NCBI RefSeq assembly: GCF_000720255.1
Contig: NZ_JOJE01000028.1
Location: 53,075-117,074, forward strand
DNA: 64,000 nucleotides
DNA from: Streptomyces griseus subsp. griseus
GTDB lineage: Bacteria; Actinomycetota; Actinomycetes; Streptomycetales; Streptomycetaceae
Reading direction: 5' to 3'
Part shown: positions 41,459 through 51,170 of the stretch, in pieces
Layout: each line of letters begins with the position of its first letter
How positions within the stretch are numbered: the first letter of the stretch is position 1
Position numbers and translations under genes: made by a program
Notes under the pieces: model-generated
Seen by the model: the letters and a program-made list of their open reading frames with translations, nothing else
Database searches by the model: none
Told to the model about the DNA's origin: nothing

Positions 41459-42005
41459 AATTTTTGCTCACCTTTACCTGCTTGGTGTAATCGGTGGCAA
41501 GCTGTTTCATCGAGGAGGCGTCGTCGCGGCCGGAGGCAAAAACTTGGAGCACCGTGAACAGGGCCTGGCTCGGGTGACTGGCGTCTGTGCATCCTTCTGC
41601 CTTCCCCACTGCGCCGGTGCCTGAGTAGAGCAGCTTTTCGTCCGCAGTGATCTCGCCGTTGTCGACTTGGGCGTGCACGGAGGCGACCGCCGCGACACTG
41701 CCCCCCTCTTCCCACCACACTTGGCTCGCGACGAGTGCGAGTTTTCCATCCACGCTCACGTTGCATCGCTGGGTGCCGCCATTGGGGGTCACCTCGTGAA
41801 TGGACAGCTTTTTCCCGGGTGGGAGGAAGGGTGACAACAAGTCTGGATTCACTGTTGTCCGACACAGTGAATTCGGCAGCGTGTACTCCCGCTTCTCCTC
41901 TTTCGAGCAGCCCAGCAGCATGGATCCGCAGGTCAATACCGCTGCCAGAACGGCAACATGCTGGGATCTCGCCGAGAAGCGAAGCAGTGAGGGTTTCAAG
42001 GTCAT
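41451..42005 (-). CDS. Putative lipoprotein, paired with its neighbour
   Basis: A 184-residue predicted lipoprotein with the lipobox LLGC after a hydrophobic signal segment. The mature protein has Cys residues near LCRTT, RCNVS and EGCTD and near the C-terminal end (SKNCG), which may form disulfides outside the cell. It is co-transcribed with the lipoprotein gene downstream (8-base overlap) and lies just downstream of the large WXG-like gene on the same strand. No family was recognised. Confidence 0.77.
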   Translation of the reverse strand: MTLKPSLLRFSARSQHVAVLAAVLTCGSMLLGCSKEEKREYTLPNSLCRTTVNPDLLSPFLPPGKKLSIHEVTPNGGTQRCNVSVDGKLALVASQVWWEEGGSVAAVASVHAQVDNGEITADEKLLYSGTGAVGKAEGCTDASHPSQALFTVLQVFASGRDDASSMKQLATDYTKQVKVSKNCG

Positions 42006-42060
42006 AGACCTTTCTGGACGGGATCGATTCAGCGAGCTGATCGGCGGGACGACGTCATCC

Positions 42061-44340
42061 TCAAATGTCAGTTTTAAGGTCTGCTGCCATGGCGGTCACG
42101 TTGGTTCCAGAATCATGGAAACCGCGTTCCGCGCCCACGCGAGCCCATTCACCCACATCCGGTAGATCGGTTCTGTTGCGGTTCTTCGCTGCGATCTCAG
42201 CCGCCTGCTCGGTGTATTTGTTGTTGGTGTCGAGGCCGCTCTCCCAATGTTCGCCCATAACCGGCCCGGCCTCGTCCTTGGCTTTGCCTTCCGCGTCCTT
42301 GAAGATCTCCTCCAAGATCATGCTGGTCGCGGTGCCCGCGAGGCCTCCGGCGGCCGCCCCTCCTGCGGGACTGGTGATGAAGGCCGCACCGACCCCGGTG
42401 ACAGTGCCGACCACACCCGAGATCAGGTTCTTCCGCTGAGCTATGGAGTGCTCATAGGCCTTGTCCACCTCTTCGGCCTTGCCGGCAACGAATTCCGCTC
42501 GACCCTGAGCAAGGGTGCCTGTCACTTCACCTGACCCCCTGGCGGCTTGCTCGACCACGAACTGTGGGTCGTGGGCATAGCGCTGGTCTGCTGAAAGGTT
42601 GGGGTCCAAGTGATATTCCATAAGGTTGGCCATGTACGCCTTTTGGCCCACCTCTACCGCGGCGTATCCCTCGGCGTTCTGTCCGACCGTGAACAGGAAC
42701 CGCGTCACGTCACGGTGTTCGAACTTGGCATCCGCGCCGGCGATCGGGAAAAGCCGGTTCGTATCCTTGTCGTCGTCATCGGTCATGGCTCGATTGATGT
42801 CCGGAAGGTACTCCGAAGCAATCTGACCGATGCTGTCACCCATGTACCCGTACTTCGTCACGCGTTCGTTGTCATCGGAGATGGACGTGACGAGGCTTTG
42901 CATGAGTTTCGTCTGCTCGCTGTTGTGAGCAGGCGTATCGAGCGTAGGCATCTCCCCCGCCGGATGCCCCGTAGTACCCGCCTCCAACGCCAGCGCCAAG
43001 TTGTTACGGCCCGCGATGCTGTCCTCGCCCTTGTCGTCCGTGTCCTGGGGCCAGTCCCGCTCTTCGAAGAGGTAGTCGAAGTTGGAGAGGGTGCGGCGGC
43101 CCATTTTGCCGTCGCCGTCGGTGTCGTGGACGAAGTCGTGGTCCTCGTCCTTGTTGACGAACTCGCCGTTGAGGAACTCGGTCGCCGCGTCCGGGCTGTT
43201 CGAGATGGCCTTGAGATAGCCGGTGAAGGGGTCCCAGCCCGAGTCGGTGCCCGTGCGGTTGAGGAGGGGGTCGCCTCCCGTGCGCTGCCACGCGCCATGG
43301 CGGCCGTTGTCCGTGAACTTCTTCTCGGTGTCGATCAGCTTGTCGCCGTAGTCGACCAGGAACCTGTCGTCGTAGTCGCCCCACCGCATCAGGTTCGTCA
43401 TGACCTGCGCCCCGAGAGGGAAGCCGCCGCCCCGGCCGACGGGCTTGTCGGCCAGGTCGATCATGCTGCTCTTCCACATGGTCATGTCGGTGCTGTCGCT
43501 CTGGGACGCCGTGGCGAGGGTGAGGCTGAGGTTCTTCTGGAGGTCGTCGTACTTGTCGACCCGCTTGTGTCCGAGCTCCCAGGCACTGTGCGGGTCGTTG
43601 ATGCCCGTCCAGAAGTCGAGGGTGCCCCGTGGCCCCAGGTTCGTGGCGAAGCGTTCGGCGAAGAGTTCGTCGTTGCCGTACTGCTTCAGGCCGTTGTTGA
43701 GGACGTCGAAGTCCTCGGCCGTCAGGTCTTCAGGCTTCTTCTTCGCCAGCTTCGCAAGATCGTCCGCCTTCTTCAGCGCCTCGGCCGCCGTGTCGCGGTC
43801 GTTGTAGTCGACGTCCGTGAAGCCCAGCCTGCTCTGGTCGGCGATGGCCATCAGCACCTTGTTGGCCGAGCTGTCGGTCTCCGTCGCCTTGTCGAGGATC
43901 TTCTGGAGCTCGTCACGGAGGGCGGTGATCTCGCCCTCGTTGTCCTTGTCCTGCTGGGCCCGGCCCTCCGGCGGGACGTTCGTGGTGACCGTGAACCCGC
44001 CCTCGTAGCCGATCACCGTGAGCTTGTTGTCCTGCCCGCGCTTGATGGCGGCAACGAGCTGCTTCTTGTACTGCTTCAGCTCGTCCCGGGTGTCCAGGAG
44101 GATCTTGTAGATGGACCGGGCCTGGCTGTGCGCGTCCTCGAACTCTTCGGACGTCTTTCCGATGAACTCCTTCGAGACCTGGGCGTTGCCCCCCGCCCAG
44201 CTCGCCTTGTTGGCGGTGGTCCGCAGGCCCTTCTCCGCTGAGTCCTTCAGGGTGTCCAGGTCGTCCACCATCGTCGACCAGTCGGTCACCGCGTCGTCGA
44301 GCAGGCTGAAGTCGGCTTTCCGCAGGGCGTCGAGATCCAT
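42061..44340 (-). CDS. Large WXG-type putative ESX substrate
   Basis: A 759-residue protein of unknown function. The N-terminal ~150 residues are helical, with ASWAGGNAQVSKEF resembling a WXG turn. A long central domain contains GRHGAWQRTGGDPLLN and an EF-hand-like DTDGDGKM loop (near residue 414) that could bind calcium. Near the C-terminus a glycine-rich hydrophobic segment (VVGTVTGVGAAFITSPAGG) could cross or insert in a membrane. No catalytic motif is recognised. ATG at 44340 overlaps the upstream stop by one base (TGATG). It may be an exported effector or surface protein; this rests on build and location. Confidence 0.8.
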   Translation of the reverse strand: MDLDALRKADFSLLDDAVTDWSTMVDDLDTLKDSAEKGLRTTANKASWAGGNAQVSKEFIGKTSEEFEDAHSQARSIYKILLDTRDELKQYKKQLVAAIKRGQDNKLTVIGYEGGFTVTTNVPPEGRAQQDKDNEGEITALRDELQKILDKATETDSSANKVLMAIADQSRLGFTDVDYNDRDTAAEALKKADDLAKLAKKKPEDLTAEDFDVLNNGLKQYGNDELFAERFATNLGPRGTLDFWTGINDPHSAWELGHKRVDKYDDLQKNLSLTLATASQSDSTDMTMWKSSMIDLADKPVGRGGGFPLGAQVMTNLMRWGDYDDRFLVDYGDKLIDTEKKFTDNGRHGAWQRTGGDPLLNRTGTDSGWDPFTGYLKAISNSPDAATEFLNGEFVNKDEDHDFVHDTDGDGKMGRRTLSNFDYLFEERDWPQDTDDKGEDSIAGRNNLALALEAGTTGHPAGEMPTLDTPAHNSEQTKLMQSLVTSISDDNERVTKYGYMGDSIGQIASEYLPDINRAMTDDDDKDTNRLFPIAGADAKFEHRDVTRFLFTVGQNAEGYAAVEVGQKAYMANLMEYHLDPNLSADQRYAHDPQFVVEQAARGSGEVTGTLAQGRAEFVAGKAEEVDKAYEHSIAQRKNLISGVVGTVTGVGAAFITSPAGGAAAGGLAGTATSMILEEIFKDAEGKAKDEAGPVMGEHWESGLDTNNKYTEQAAEIAAKNRNRTDLPDVGEWARVGAERGFHDSGTNVTAMAADLKTDI

Positions 44341-44882
44341 CAGTTCTTGCCCTTCTCGTCGCCCTTGCCGTCCTTGCCGCCCTTGGCGTCGGGTTCCCCG
44401 TAGATGGAGTTCTTCTTGCCGGGCTCACCCACGCGCTCGTCGAACCCCGCGTCCAGCGCGTCGATGCTGCTCATCTGCCTGCGGATGTAGTCGTCGTCCT
44501 CCGCGTGCAGCTTCTTGGTCACCCGCATGTGGTTCGAGATGTGCGCGCAGGCGTCCCTGAGGGAGCCCAGCTGCTCGTCCCAGCGCAGCGCCACGTGCTG
44601 AAGCGCGGCGCCGAGCGCGAAGCCTCCCTGGGTGAGGACGCCGGCGGCCTTCTCACTGGTGGGCACCGCCTTGCGCCCCTTGTCCCACAGGTCGTTGTAC
44701 AGCTCGAAGGCGTTCTTCCCGATCTGCGCCAGGTCCTTCTGGTTCGCCTTCAGGTCGCCGAAGCTGCTGGGGTCCGGCGCGGGGCGCCCGCCGCTGCCGG
44801 GATCCAGTTGGTTCAGCTGCATCTGAGCCGACCCACCGCCCGCCGCCTGCGACTTCAGCTGTTCCCACTCGTCCCACGCCAT
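44340..44882 (-). CDS. WDEWE-motif ESX-locus protein, partner of the large WXG protein
   Basis: A 180-residue helical protein. ATG at 44882 is used because it gives MAWDEWEQLKSQA, the same opening as the gene at 34258, and fits the size of the helical body. The rest is helix-forming, e.g. LGSLRDACAHISNHMRV, with a Lys/Gly/Asp-rich tail. It is translationally coupled to the 759-residue WXG-type gene, a layout typical of a small chaperone/partner gene preceding a type VII substrate. No catalytic motif seen. Confidence 0.78.
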   Translation of the reverse strand: MAWDEWEQLKSQAAGGGSAQMQLNQLDPGSGGRPAPDPSSFGDLKANQKDLAQIGKNAFELYNDLWDKGRKAVPTSEKAAGVLTQGGFALGAALQHVALRWDEQLGSLRDACAHISNHMRVTKKLHAEDDDYIRRQMSSIDALDAGFDERVGEPGKKNSIYGEPDAKGGKDGKGDEKGKN

Positions 44883-45079
44883 GCGCGGACCCCTTCCCCG
44901 TGTCCCCGTGAATCCCGCCCCTACGGCGGGACCGCTCCCTGTGGTTACCAACTGGCCAGAACCGCGGTCCAAGTTCAAGCTTGTTCGCGGATCTCGCCAA
45001 ATCTTCCACAAGTCACAGCCATACCACTGGACAGAGTGGAGCGTAGCCCTCCGGGGATCGGGGCGCGGGGACCCGCGTC

Positions 45080-48000
45080 TCAGTAGGCCTCCTCCACCAA
45101 CCCCACCTGCACCAACGGCTTCCCCCGCCGCCGAGACACGAAGACCCCCCGCCCCGCGGGCATCGGCCGCGGCCGCACCCCGCCGAGGAGATCGCCCTCA
45201 CCCGGGTCACCCGCGAGGACGACGCCCTGGGCGCCGAGTTCCTTCATGCGCTGCATGAACGGCTCGTAGGAAGCTCGCCCCGCGCCCGCCGTGGACCGGG
45301 CGATGACGAAGCGGACGCCGACGTCGCGGGCGAAGGGGAGGAGCTCGGTGAGTGATGACAGCGGGTTGCCGCTGGACGTGGAGACAAGGTCGTAGTCGTC
45401 GATGACGACGTACACATTCGGGCCGCGCCACCAACTGCGGTCCCGCAGCTGCTGCGCCGTGACGTCCGCCGTCGGCGTGCGGCGCTGCATCAGATTGGCG
45501 AGAGCCGACATGTGGTGGTCCATGGAATTGGACATCGGGATGTACTCGGCCAGGTGCGTGGACGGCGTCACGTCCAGCAGCGAGCGCCGGTTGTCGACCA
45601 CGAACAGCTTGCACTCGTCGCCCGAGTAGCGCTGCGTGATCTGCTTGACCAGCAGTCGCAGCAGGTTCGACTTGCCCGACTCGCTCTCGCCGAAGACGAG
45701 GAAGAACGGGTCCTGCTCGAAGTCGACGAAGACCGGCTCCAGGTTGTCCTCGTCGAGCGCGAAGGCGACCCCACGGCGCGGGAAGCGGTCGCCGGGCGGC
45801 AGGTGGTCGGCCGGGAACTCGCGGGGCAGCAGCCGGACCTCGGGGGCCGGCGGCGCCTGCCAGTGGCGGGAGACCTCCGTGGCCAGCGCCTGCGTCGCGT
45901 CCGCCAGGTCCGTGTCGGACGTCAGGCCGTCGATCCTCGGCACCGCCGCCATGAAGTGCTGCTTCTGTGGGGACTGGCCCCGGCCCGGCACACTCGTGGG
46001 GACGTTCGCGGCGACCTTGCGGTCCATCTCCGAGTCCATCGGGTCGCCGAGCCGCAGTTCCAGGCGGTTCATCAGGTGGTCCTTGAGGTTGGCGCGGACC
46101 TCCATCGACCGCGAGGCCGTCAGGACGACGTGGATGCCGTAGCCCAGGCCGCGCGCCGCCATGTCGACGACGATCGGGTCCAGCGTCTCGTAGTCCGTAC
46201 GGAAGTTGCCCCAGCCGTCGATCACGAGGAAGACGTCGCCCCACGGCTGGTCCGTGACCGAGATGTCGCCGCGCGCCCGGCGGGCCCGGAACTCGGCGAT
46301 CGACGGGATGCCGGCCGAGCGGAAGTACTCCTCGCGGCGGGTCAGTACGCCGTACACCTCGGCCACCGTGCGCCGCACCCGCTCCGGGTCCAGACGCGAG
46401 GCCACCCCGCCCACGTGGGGGAGTCCCGCCAGCGACGCCATACCGCCGCCACCGAAGTCGAGGCCGTAGAACTGGACTTCCTGCGGTGTGTGGGTGAGGG
46501 CGAAGGAGCAGATCAGCGAGCGCAGCAGGGTCGACTTGCCGGACTGCGGGCCGCCGATGATCTGCATGTGGCCCGCGGCGCCGGAGAAGTCGACCCAGAG
46601 CGGGTCGCGGCGCTGCTCGTACGGCTTGTCCACCAGGCCGACCGGGACGACCAGGCGGCCCGCGCCCTCGTAGCCGGGCTGGGTGAGCCCGCGGCCCTCC
46701 ACCGCCGTCAGGCCGGGCAGGAGGCCGTCGAGCGACGGCGGGCTGTCCAGCGGCGGCAGCCACACCTGGTGCGCGGCCGGGCCTTGCGCCTCCAGCCGGC
46801 GCACGATCACGTCCAGCACGGTGTCCGCCAACGCCTCGTCGACGTCCGTACCGCCCGCGGGTCGCTGCTGCGGCACGTGCACGTACTGCACCGGCACCTC
46901 GGCCGCCGTGAACAGCACCGGCCGCCGGTCCACGGGCAGCGGACCGCCGGCCAGCGCGGTGCGCTGCGTGCCCGAGCGGTACACGCCGGAGACGTACGCG
47001 GCCTTGAACCGCACCATCTCGTCCGTGCCGAACTTCAGGAACCCTGAGCCGGGCACGTTCGGCAGCTCGTAGGCGTCGGGCACGCCGAGCGCGGCCCGGG
47101 ACTCGGCGGCCGAGAAGGTGCGCAGACCGATGCGGTACGACAGATACGTCTCCAGGCCGCGCAGCCGGCCCTCCTCCAGGCGCTGCGACGCCAGCAGCAG
47201 GTGCACGCCGAGCGAGCGGCCGATGCGGCCGATCTGGACGAACATCTCGATGAAGTCCGGCTTGGCGGTGAGCAGTTCGCTGAACTCGTCGATCACCAGC
47301 ACGAGGGACGGGATCGGCTGCAGGGGAGCGCCGGCCGCGCGGGCCTTCTCGTAGTCGTGGATGTTGGCGTAGTTGCCCGCGTCGCGCAGCATCTCCTGGC
47401 GGCGGTTGAGCTCACCGCGGATGGAGTCACCCATGCGGTCGACCAGGGTGAGGTCGTCGGCGAGGTTGGTGATGACGGCCGCCACGTGCGGCATCTGCGC
47501 CATGCCCGCGAACGTCGCGCCGCCCTTGAAGTCGGCGAGGACGAAGTTCAGCGTCTCGGAGGAGTGCGTGACGGCGAGTCCCAGCACCAGGGTGCGCAGG
47601 AGTTCGGACTTGCCGGAACCCGTCGCACCTACGCACAGGCCGTGCGGACCCATGCCCTCCTGCGCGGCCTCCTTGAGGTCGAGCATCACGGGCCGGCCGT
47701 CCTCACCCACACCGATCGGCACCCGCAGCCGCTCCGCGAGCGAACGCTGCCGCCAGGTGCGCTTGGTGTCGACGGACGCCGCGTCCCCGAGGTTGAGCAG
47801 GTCGGTGAACTCCAGGTTCGCCAGCAGCGGTTCGTCGTCGTCCCCGCCCGAGGCCACCCGCAGCGGCGCCAGTTGCCGGGCGAGGGCCTCGGCGGACTCT
47901 TGGGAGAGGGCGTCGGGCGTCCCCTCGTAGACGACGCCGTGCCCCGACTCCAGGTGCAGCGCGTCGGGCTGTACGACGATGGAGAGCTCGCCGCCCGCCC

Positions 48001-49045
48001 CGGTGAGCTCGCCCGGGACGACCTCCAGGACCGTCACGCCCTGGAGCCCCTCGGGGTTGGCCAGGACCGAGTCCGGCGGCAGGGAGAGGCCGTCGAGGAC
48101 GACGACGATGTGCGGTTCCTCCGGCAGCGGTGTCGCGTTGGGGTGGAAGCGGGGGCGGCCGGTCAGCCGGGTGGAGAGCAGGTTCTCCAGCTCTCGGGTG
48201 TCGCTGTCGATCAGCCGGCGGCTGCCCGCGCCGTCCACGGCACCCGACGACTGCGTGTGCGGCAGCCACTTGGCCCACTCCCAGTGGGGCAGCTCCTCGC
48301 GGCCCGCGGCGACCACCAGGACCAGATCCTCGGGGGAGTGCAGCGCGGCCAGCGAACCGGCCATGGCCCGCGCGGAGGAGCGCACGGAGTGCGGGTCACC
48401 GCTGATCGTGACGTAGTAGAAGGCGCGCAGGGAGACCGCCATCGGCAGGTCCTCCAGGGTGCTGTGCACCGCGAGGAAACGCTGCATCGCGCCCGCCGTC
48501 AGCGGCTCAAGCTGTTCGACAGGGCCGTGCTCCGGGGCGATCAGGGGAGTGGCGAGCGCCTGGGCGCCGAGGCCGATGCGGACCTGGGCGAAGTCCTCGT
48601 CGCCGGCCCGCCGTTCCCACACCCGGCTGCCCTCGGCGACCAGGGCCCACAGTTGTTCGGGGGAGGGGTGGAGGTAGTACTGCGCGTCCCGTTGGGCCTT
48701 CGCCGTGTCGAGGGCGTTGTGCCGGGTCTGCGTCAGGTAGCTGAGGTAGTCACGGCGCATGTCCGCCAACTGCCCCTGTGAGCCGCGCCGGAAGCGGACC
48801 ACCATCGCGATGGACATGGCCACCGTCGAGGCGATCATGACCATGCCCATGATCCTCATGAACGGCTGACCGCTCGTGAAGAAGAAGACCACCGAGCCAC
48901 CCATGCCGAGCGTGGGCAGCAGTTGCATCAGCACGCTCTCCTGATGCCCGCGCGGCAGCTCGGGCGGAGGCTGCAGGACGATCTCGTCGGTGGACACGTC
49001 GGGCGGCAGCACCCGAGGCGGGCGCTTCACGACGATGTGGCTCAC
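45080..49045 (-). CDS. eccC: Type VII secretion ATPase EccC
   Basis: EccC is the FtsK/SpoIIIE-like motor that recognises and drives export of ESX substrates. The 1321-residue single-chain product has two N-terminal membrane helices (about residues 40-85) and three ATPase domains. Their Walker A motifs are GATGSGKS, GGPQSGKS and GESESGKS. Walker B regions are VLVIDEFSELL, VFLVIDGWGNF and VYVVIDDYDLV, so the second lacks the acidic residue after the Asp. A fused protein is the normal form in Streptomyces, unlike split EccCa/EccCb. It is divergent from eccD across a 294-base gap. Confidence 0.96.
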   Translation of the reverse strand: MSHIVVKRPPRVLPPDVSTDEIVLQPPPELPRGHQESVLMQLLPTLGMGGSVVFFFTSGQPFMRIMGMVMIASTVAMSIAMVVRFRRGSQGQLADMRRDYLSYLTQTRHNALDTAKAQRDAQYYLHPSPEQLWALVAEGSRVWERRAGDEDFAQVRIGLGAQALATPLIAPEHGPVEQLEPLTAGAMQRFLAVHSTLEDLPMAVSLRAFYYVTISGDPHSVRSSARAMAGSLAALHSPEDLVLVVAAGREELPHWEWAKWLPHTQSSGAVDGAGSRRLIDSDTRELENLLSTRLTGRPRFHPNATPLPEEPHIVVVLDGLSLPPDSVLANPEGLQGVTVLEVVPGELTGAGGELSIVVQPDALHLESGHGVVYEGTPDALSQESAEALARQLAPLRVASGGDDDEPLLANLEFTDLLNLGDAASVDTKRTWRQRSLAERLRVPIGVGEDGRPVMLDLKEAAQEGMGPHGLCVGATGSGKSELLRTLVLGLAVTHSSETLNFVLADFKGGATFAGMAQMPHVAAVITNLADDLTLVDRMGDSIRGELNRRQEMLRDAGNYANIHDYEKARAAGAPLQPIPSLVLVIDEFSELLTAKPDFIEMFVQIGRIGRSLGVHLLLASQRLEEGRLRGLETYLSYRIGLRTFSAAESRAALGVPDAYELPNVPGSGFLKFGTDEMVRFKAAYVSGVYRSGTQRTALAGGPLPVDRRPVLFTAAEVPVQYVHVPQQRPAGGTDVDEALADTVLDVIVRRLEAQGPAAHQVWLPPLDSPPSLDGLLPGLTAVEGRGLTQPGYEGAGRLVVPVGLVDKPYEQRRDPLWVDFSGAAGHMQIIGGPQSGKSTLLRSLICSFALTHTPQEVQFYGLDFGGGGMASLAGLPHVGGVASRLDPERVRRTVAEVYGVLTRREEYFRSAGIPSIAEFRARRARGDISVTDQPWGDVFLVIDGWGNFRTDYETLDPIVVDMAARGLGYGIHVVLTASRSMEVRANLKDHLMNRLELRLGDPMDSEMDRKVAANVPTSVPGRGQSPQKQHFMAAVPRIDGLTSDTDLADATQALATEVSRHWQAPPAPEVRLLPREFPADHLPPGDRFPRRGVAFALDEDNLEPVFVDFEQDPFFLVFGESESGKSNLLRLLVKQITQRYSGDECKLFVVDNRRSLLDVTPSTHLAEYIPMSNSMDHHMSALANLMQRRTPTADVTAQQLRDRSWWRGPNVYVVIDDYDLVSTSSGNPLSSLTELLPFARDVGVRFVIARSTAGAGRASYEPFMQRMKELGAQGVVLAGDPGEGDLLGGVRPRPMPAGRGVFVSRRRGKPLVQVGLVEEAY

Positions 49046-49339
49046 TGGTCACTCATTCCGTTGCCGGGCCCCCGGAGTTCGTCCGCCACCCCGTGTCTGG
49101 CGGACGCAGGCCGCCGCGCGATCCTACTGACTACAGATGTGGCCAGGGGGCGGTAGGGTGCCGGAAGTTCGCGTGAGCACAGGGGAATCGGGCCCGGCGG
49201 ATCGGGGCATAACGGTCGATCCGCAGGGGCGTGCGACCCCCGCGACGGCTACCCACGCGCCCCGCCCGCACCCGGCGGGAAGAGTGGCGCAGGACCTTCA
49301 CACCGCAGACGCACAATCATCACTGAGGGGGAGCAGCAG

Positions 49340-50851
49340 GTGAGCATGACGGCCTCCGCGGCAGCCACCGGGGGAGGCCCCGGTTCCGGAACGCCTTCCG
49401 GGGCGGGCACGGGGCTCGGCTTCTGCCGGGTCACGATCGTCGCACCCGACAGCCGCATCGACGTGGCACTGCCCGACGACATCCCGGTCGCCGACATCTA
49501 CCCGGAGATCCTCCGGCTCTCCCGGCAGAGCCCGGCCGAGGGCGCCCCCGTCGGCTACCACCTCGTACGCCGGGACGGCACCGTCCTCGACAGCTCCCGC
49601 TCGTTCGCCGCCCAGCGCATCCTCGACGGCGAGTTGCTCACCCTGCGTCCCTTCTCCGAGTCGCTGCCCCCGGCGGTCTTCGACGACATGTCGGACGCGG
49701 TCGCCTCCGCCGTGACCCGCGAGCACACCCAGTGGAGCGGTGACCTCACCCGTGCCGCCGGCCTCGTCGGCGGAGGCGTCCTGCCGGCCCTCCTCGCCTT
49801 CGTGGCGTGGACCGGCGACCCCCGCCACGACATGAACAGCCTGCCCGGCGTCCTCGCCGCCGTCACCGGCGTCCTCCTCGTCGTCCTCGCCTGCGTCCGC
49901 GCCCGGATCTACGACGACCGGGCCTCGGCCGTCGCCCTCGGGCTCGGCGCGCTGCCCAACGTGGCGGTGGCCGGCTCCGGACTGCTCCCGCTCGCCGACG
50001 GACAGGGCATCGGCAAACTGCAGTTCCTGCTCGCCTGCGCGGCCGTGCTGCTCGCCTCGGTGCTGCTCACGCTGTGCTCCCCGAGCGGGGACGGCCCGTT
50101 CGTCGCCTTCGTCTTCGCCTCCGCCGTCGGACTGCTCGCCGTCTTCGCGGCGACGCTGGCGCACTGGACGCCCTCCGAGGTCGGTGCGCTCTGCGCACCG
50201 GTCGCGGTGGGCGCCCTGGCCTTCCTGCCGGGCCTGTCCATGCGCTTCGCCCGCCTCCCGATCGGCTTCGACGCCCCGAACACCGCTCCGCGCAGCGCTT
50301 ACGGCGCCGAACCGGCCCCCCAGGAACCGGTCGACGCCGAACGCGTCGGCGCCCAGGCCCGCCGCGGTCACGAACTCCTGGTCGGCCTGGTCGGCGGCTG
50401 CGCGGTCGTCGCGGTCGGCGCCTCGGCCGTCCTCGGCTTCTCCGACGACGTCTGGGCCCAGCTGCTCGCCCTCGCCACCGGGGCCGCGCTGCTGATGCGC
50501 GCCGGCCTCTTCCGCTACACGGCCCAGGTCGCCCCCGTCCTGGGCGCCGGACTGGCCTCCCTGGTGCTGCTCGGCCTCGGCCTGGCGCTCAACCCGCCGC
50601 ACTCGCTGATCCGCGAGGCCCTCACGGGTGACCGCACCGACCTCGACATCCGTACGATCTGGCTGGCCGCAGCCATCGCCGCCGCGGCCGCGATCGTCAC
50701 CGCGGTCGGCCTGATCGTCTCGCGGGGCGGCCTCACACCGTTCTGGGGACGGTTCCTGGAGATCGCCGAGGGCTTCGTCCTGCTGACCCTCGTCCCGCTG
50801 GCCCTGGCCGTGTTCGACGTGTACGCGACGGCCCGGTCGATGACGAGCTGA
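49340..50851 (+). CDS. eccD: Type VII secretion integral membrane protein EccD
   Basis: EccD forms the membrane pore part of the ESX complex. The 503-residue product opens with a YukD/ubiquitin-like domain (FCRVTIVAPDSRIDVALP through LLTLRPFSE, about residues 28-110). About eleven transmembrane helices follow (VLPALLAFVAW, VLAAVTGVLLVVLACV, and so on). GTG at 49340 is preceded by GAGGGGGAG; an ATG two codons downstream is an alternative. A 319-base repeat-rich gap separates it from the next gene. Confidence 0.95.
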   Translation: MSMTASAAATGGGPGSGTPSGAGTGLGFCRVTIVAPDSRIDVALPDDIPVADIYPEILRLSRQSPAEGAPVGYHLVRRDGTVLDSSRSFAAQRILDGELLTLRPFSESLPPAVFDDMSDAVASAVTREHTQWSGDLTRAAGLVGGGVLPALLAFVAWTGDPRHDMNSLPGVLAAVTGVLLVVLACVRARIYDDRASAVALGLGALPNVAVAGSGLLPLADGQGIGKLQFLLACAAVLLASVLLTLCSPSGDGPFVAFVFASAVGLLAVFAATLAHWTPSEVGALCAPVAVGALAFLPGLSMRFARLPIGFDAPNTAPRSAYGAEPAPQEPVDAERVGAQARRGHELLVGLVGGCAVVAVGASAVLGFSDDVWAQLLALATGAALLMRAGLFRYTAQVAPVLGAGLASLVLLGLGLALNPPHSLIREALTGDRTDLDIRTIWLAAAIAAAAAIVTAVGLIVSRGGLTPFWGRFLEIAEGFVLLTLVPLALAVFDVYATARSMTS

Positions 50852-50889
50852 CGGACCGGTCGCTCCCCGCCGCCGACGGCACGCGGGGG

Positions 50890-51026
50890 CCGGCCCTCCC
50901 GCGCCGCTCACGCACTGGCTCCGGCCTCCGCCCCGACGACGCGCTGCGGGCTCCGGCCCTCCCGCGCCGCTCACGGACTGCGGGCTCCGGCCCCCCGCCC
51001 CGACGACGCGCTGCGGGCTCCGGCCT
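50890..51026. repeat. Tandem ~65-bp repeats in the gap after eccD
   Basis: Two adjacent copies of a 63-66 bp unit: each starts CCGGCCCTCCCGCGCCGCTC and contains CGCCCCGACGACGCGCTGCG. The short phrase GCTCCGGCC recurs several more times to about 51062. No gene is seen in 50852-51170; the end holds the ribosome binding site AAAGGGAG of the next gene. Confidence 0.85.
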
Positions 51027-51170
51027 TTCGCCCGCACAGCCAACGGCCCGCCGGCTCCGGCCTTGCCCGCGCCCCGACGGCCCACCGGCCAGGCCCGGCC
51101 CCACTACCGTCGCCGGCGGCCGGCGGGCCCCTCCGTCCCCCTCGACAACTGAACGAAAGGGAGCCCGAGT

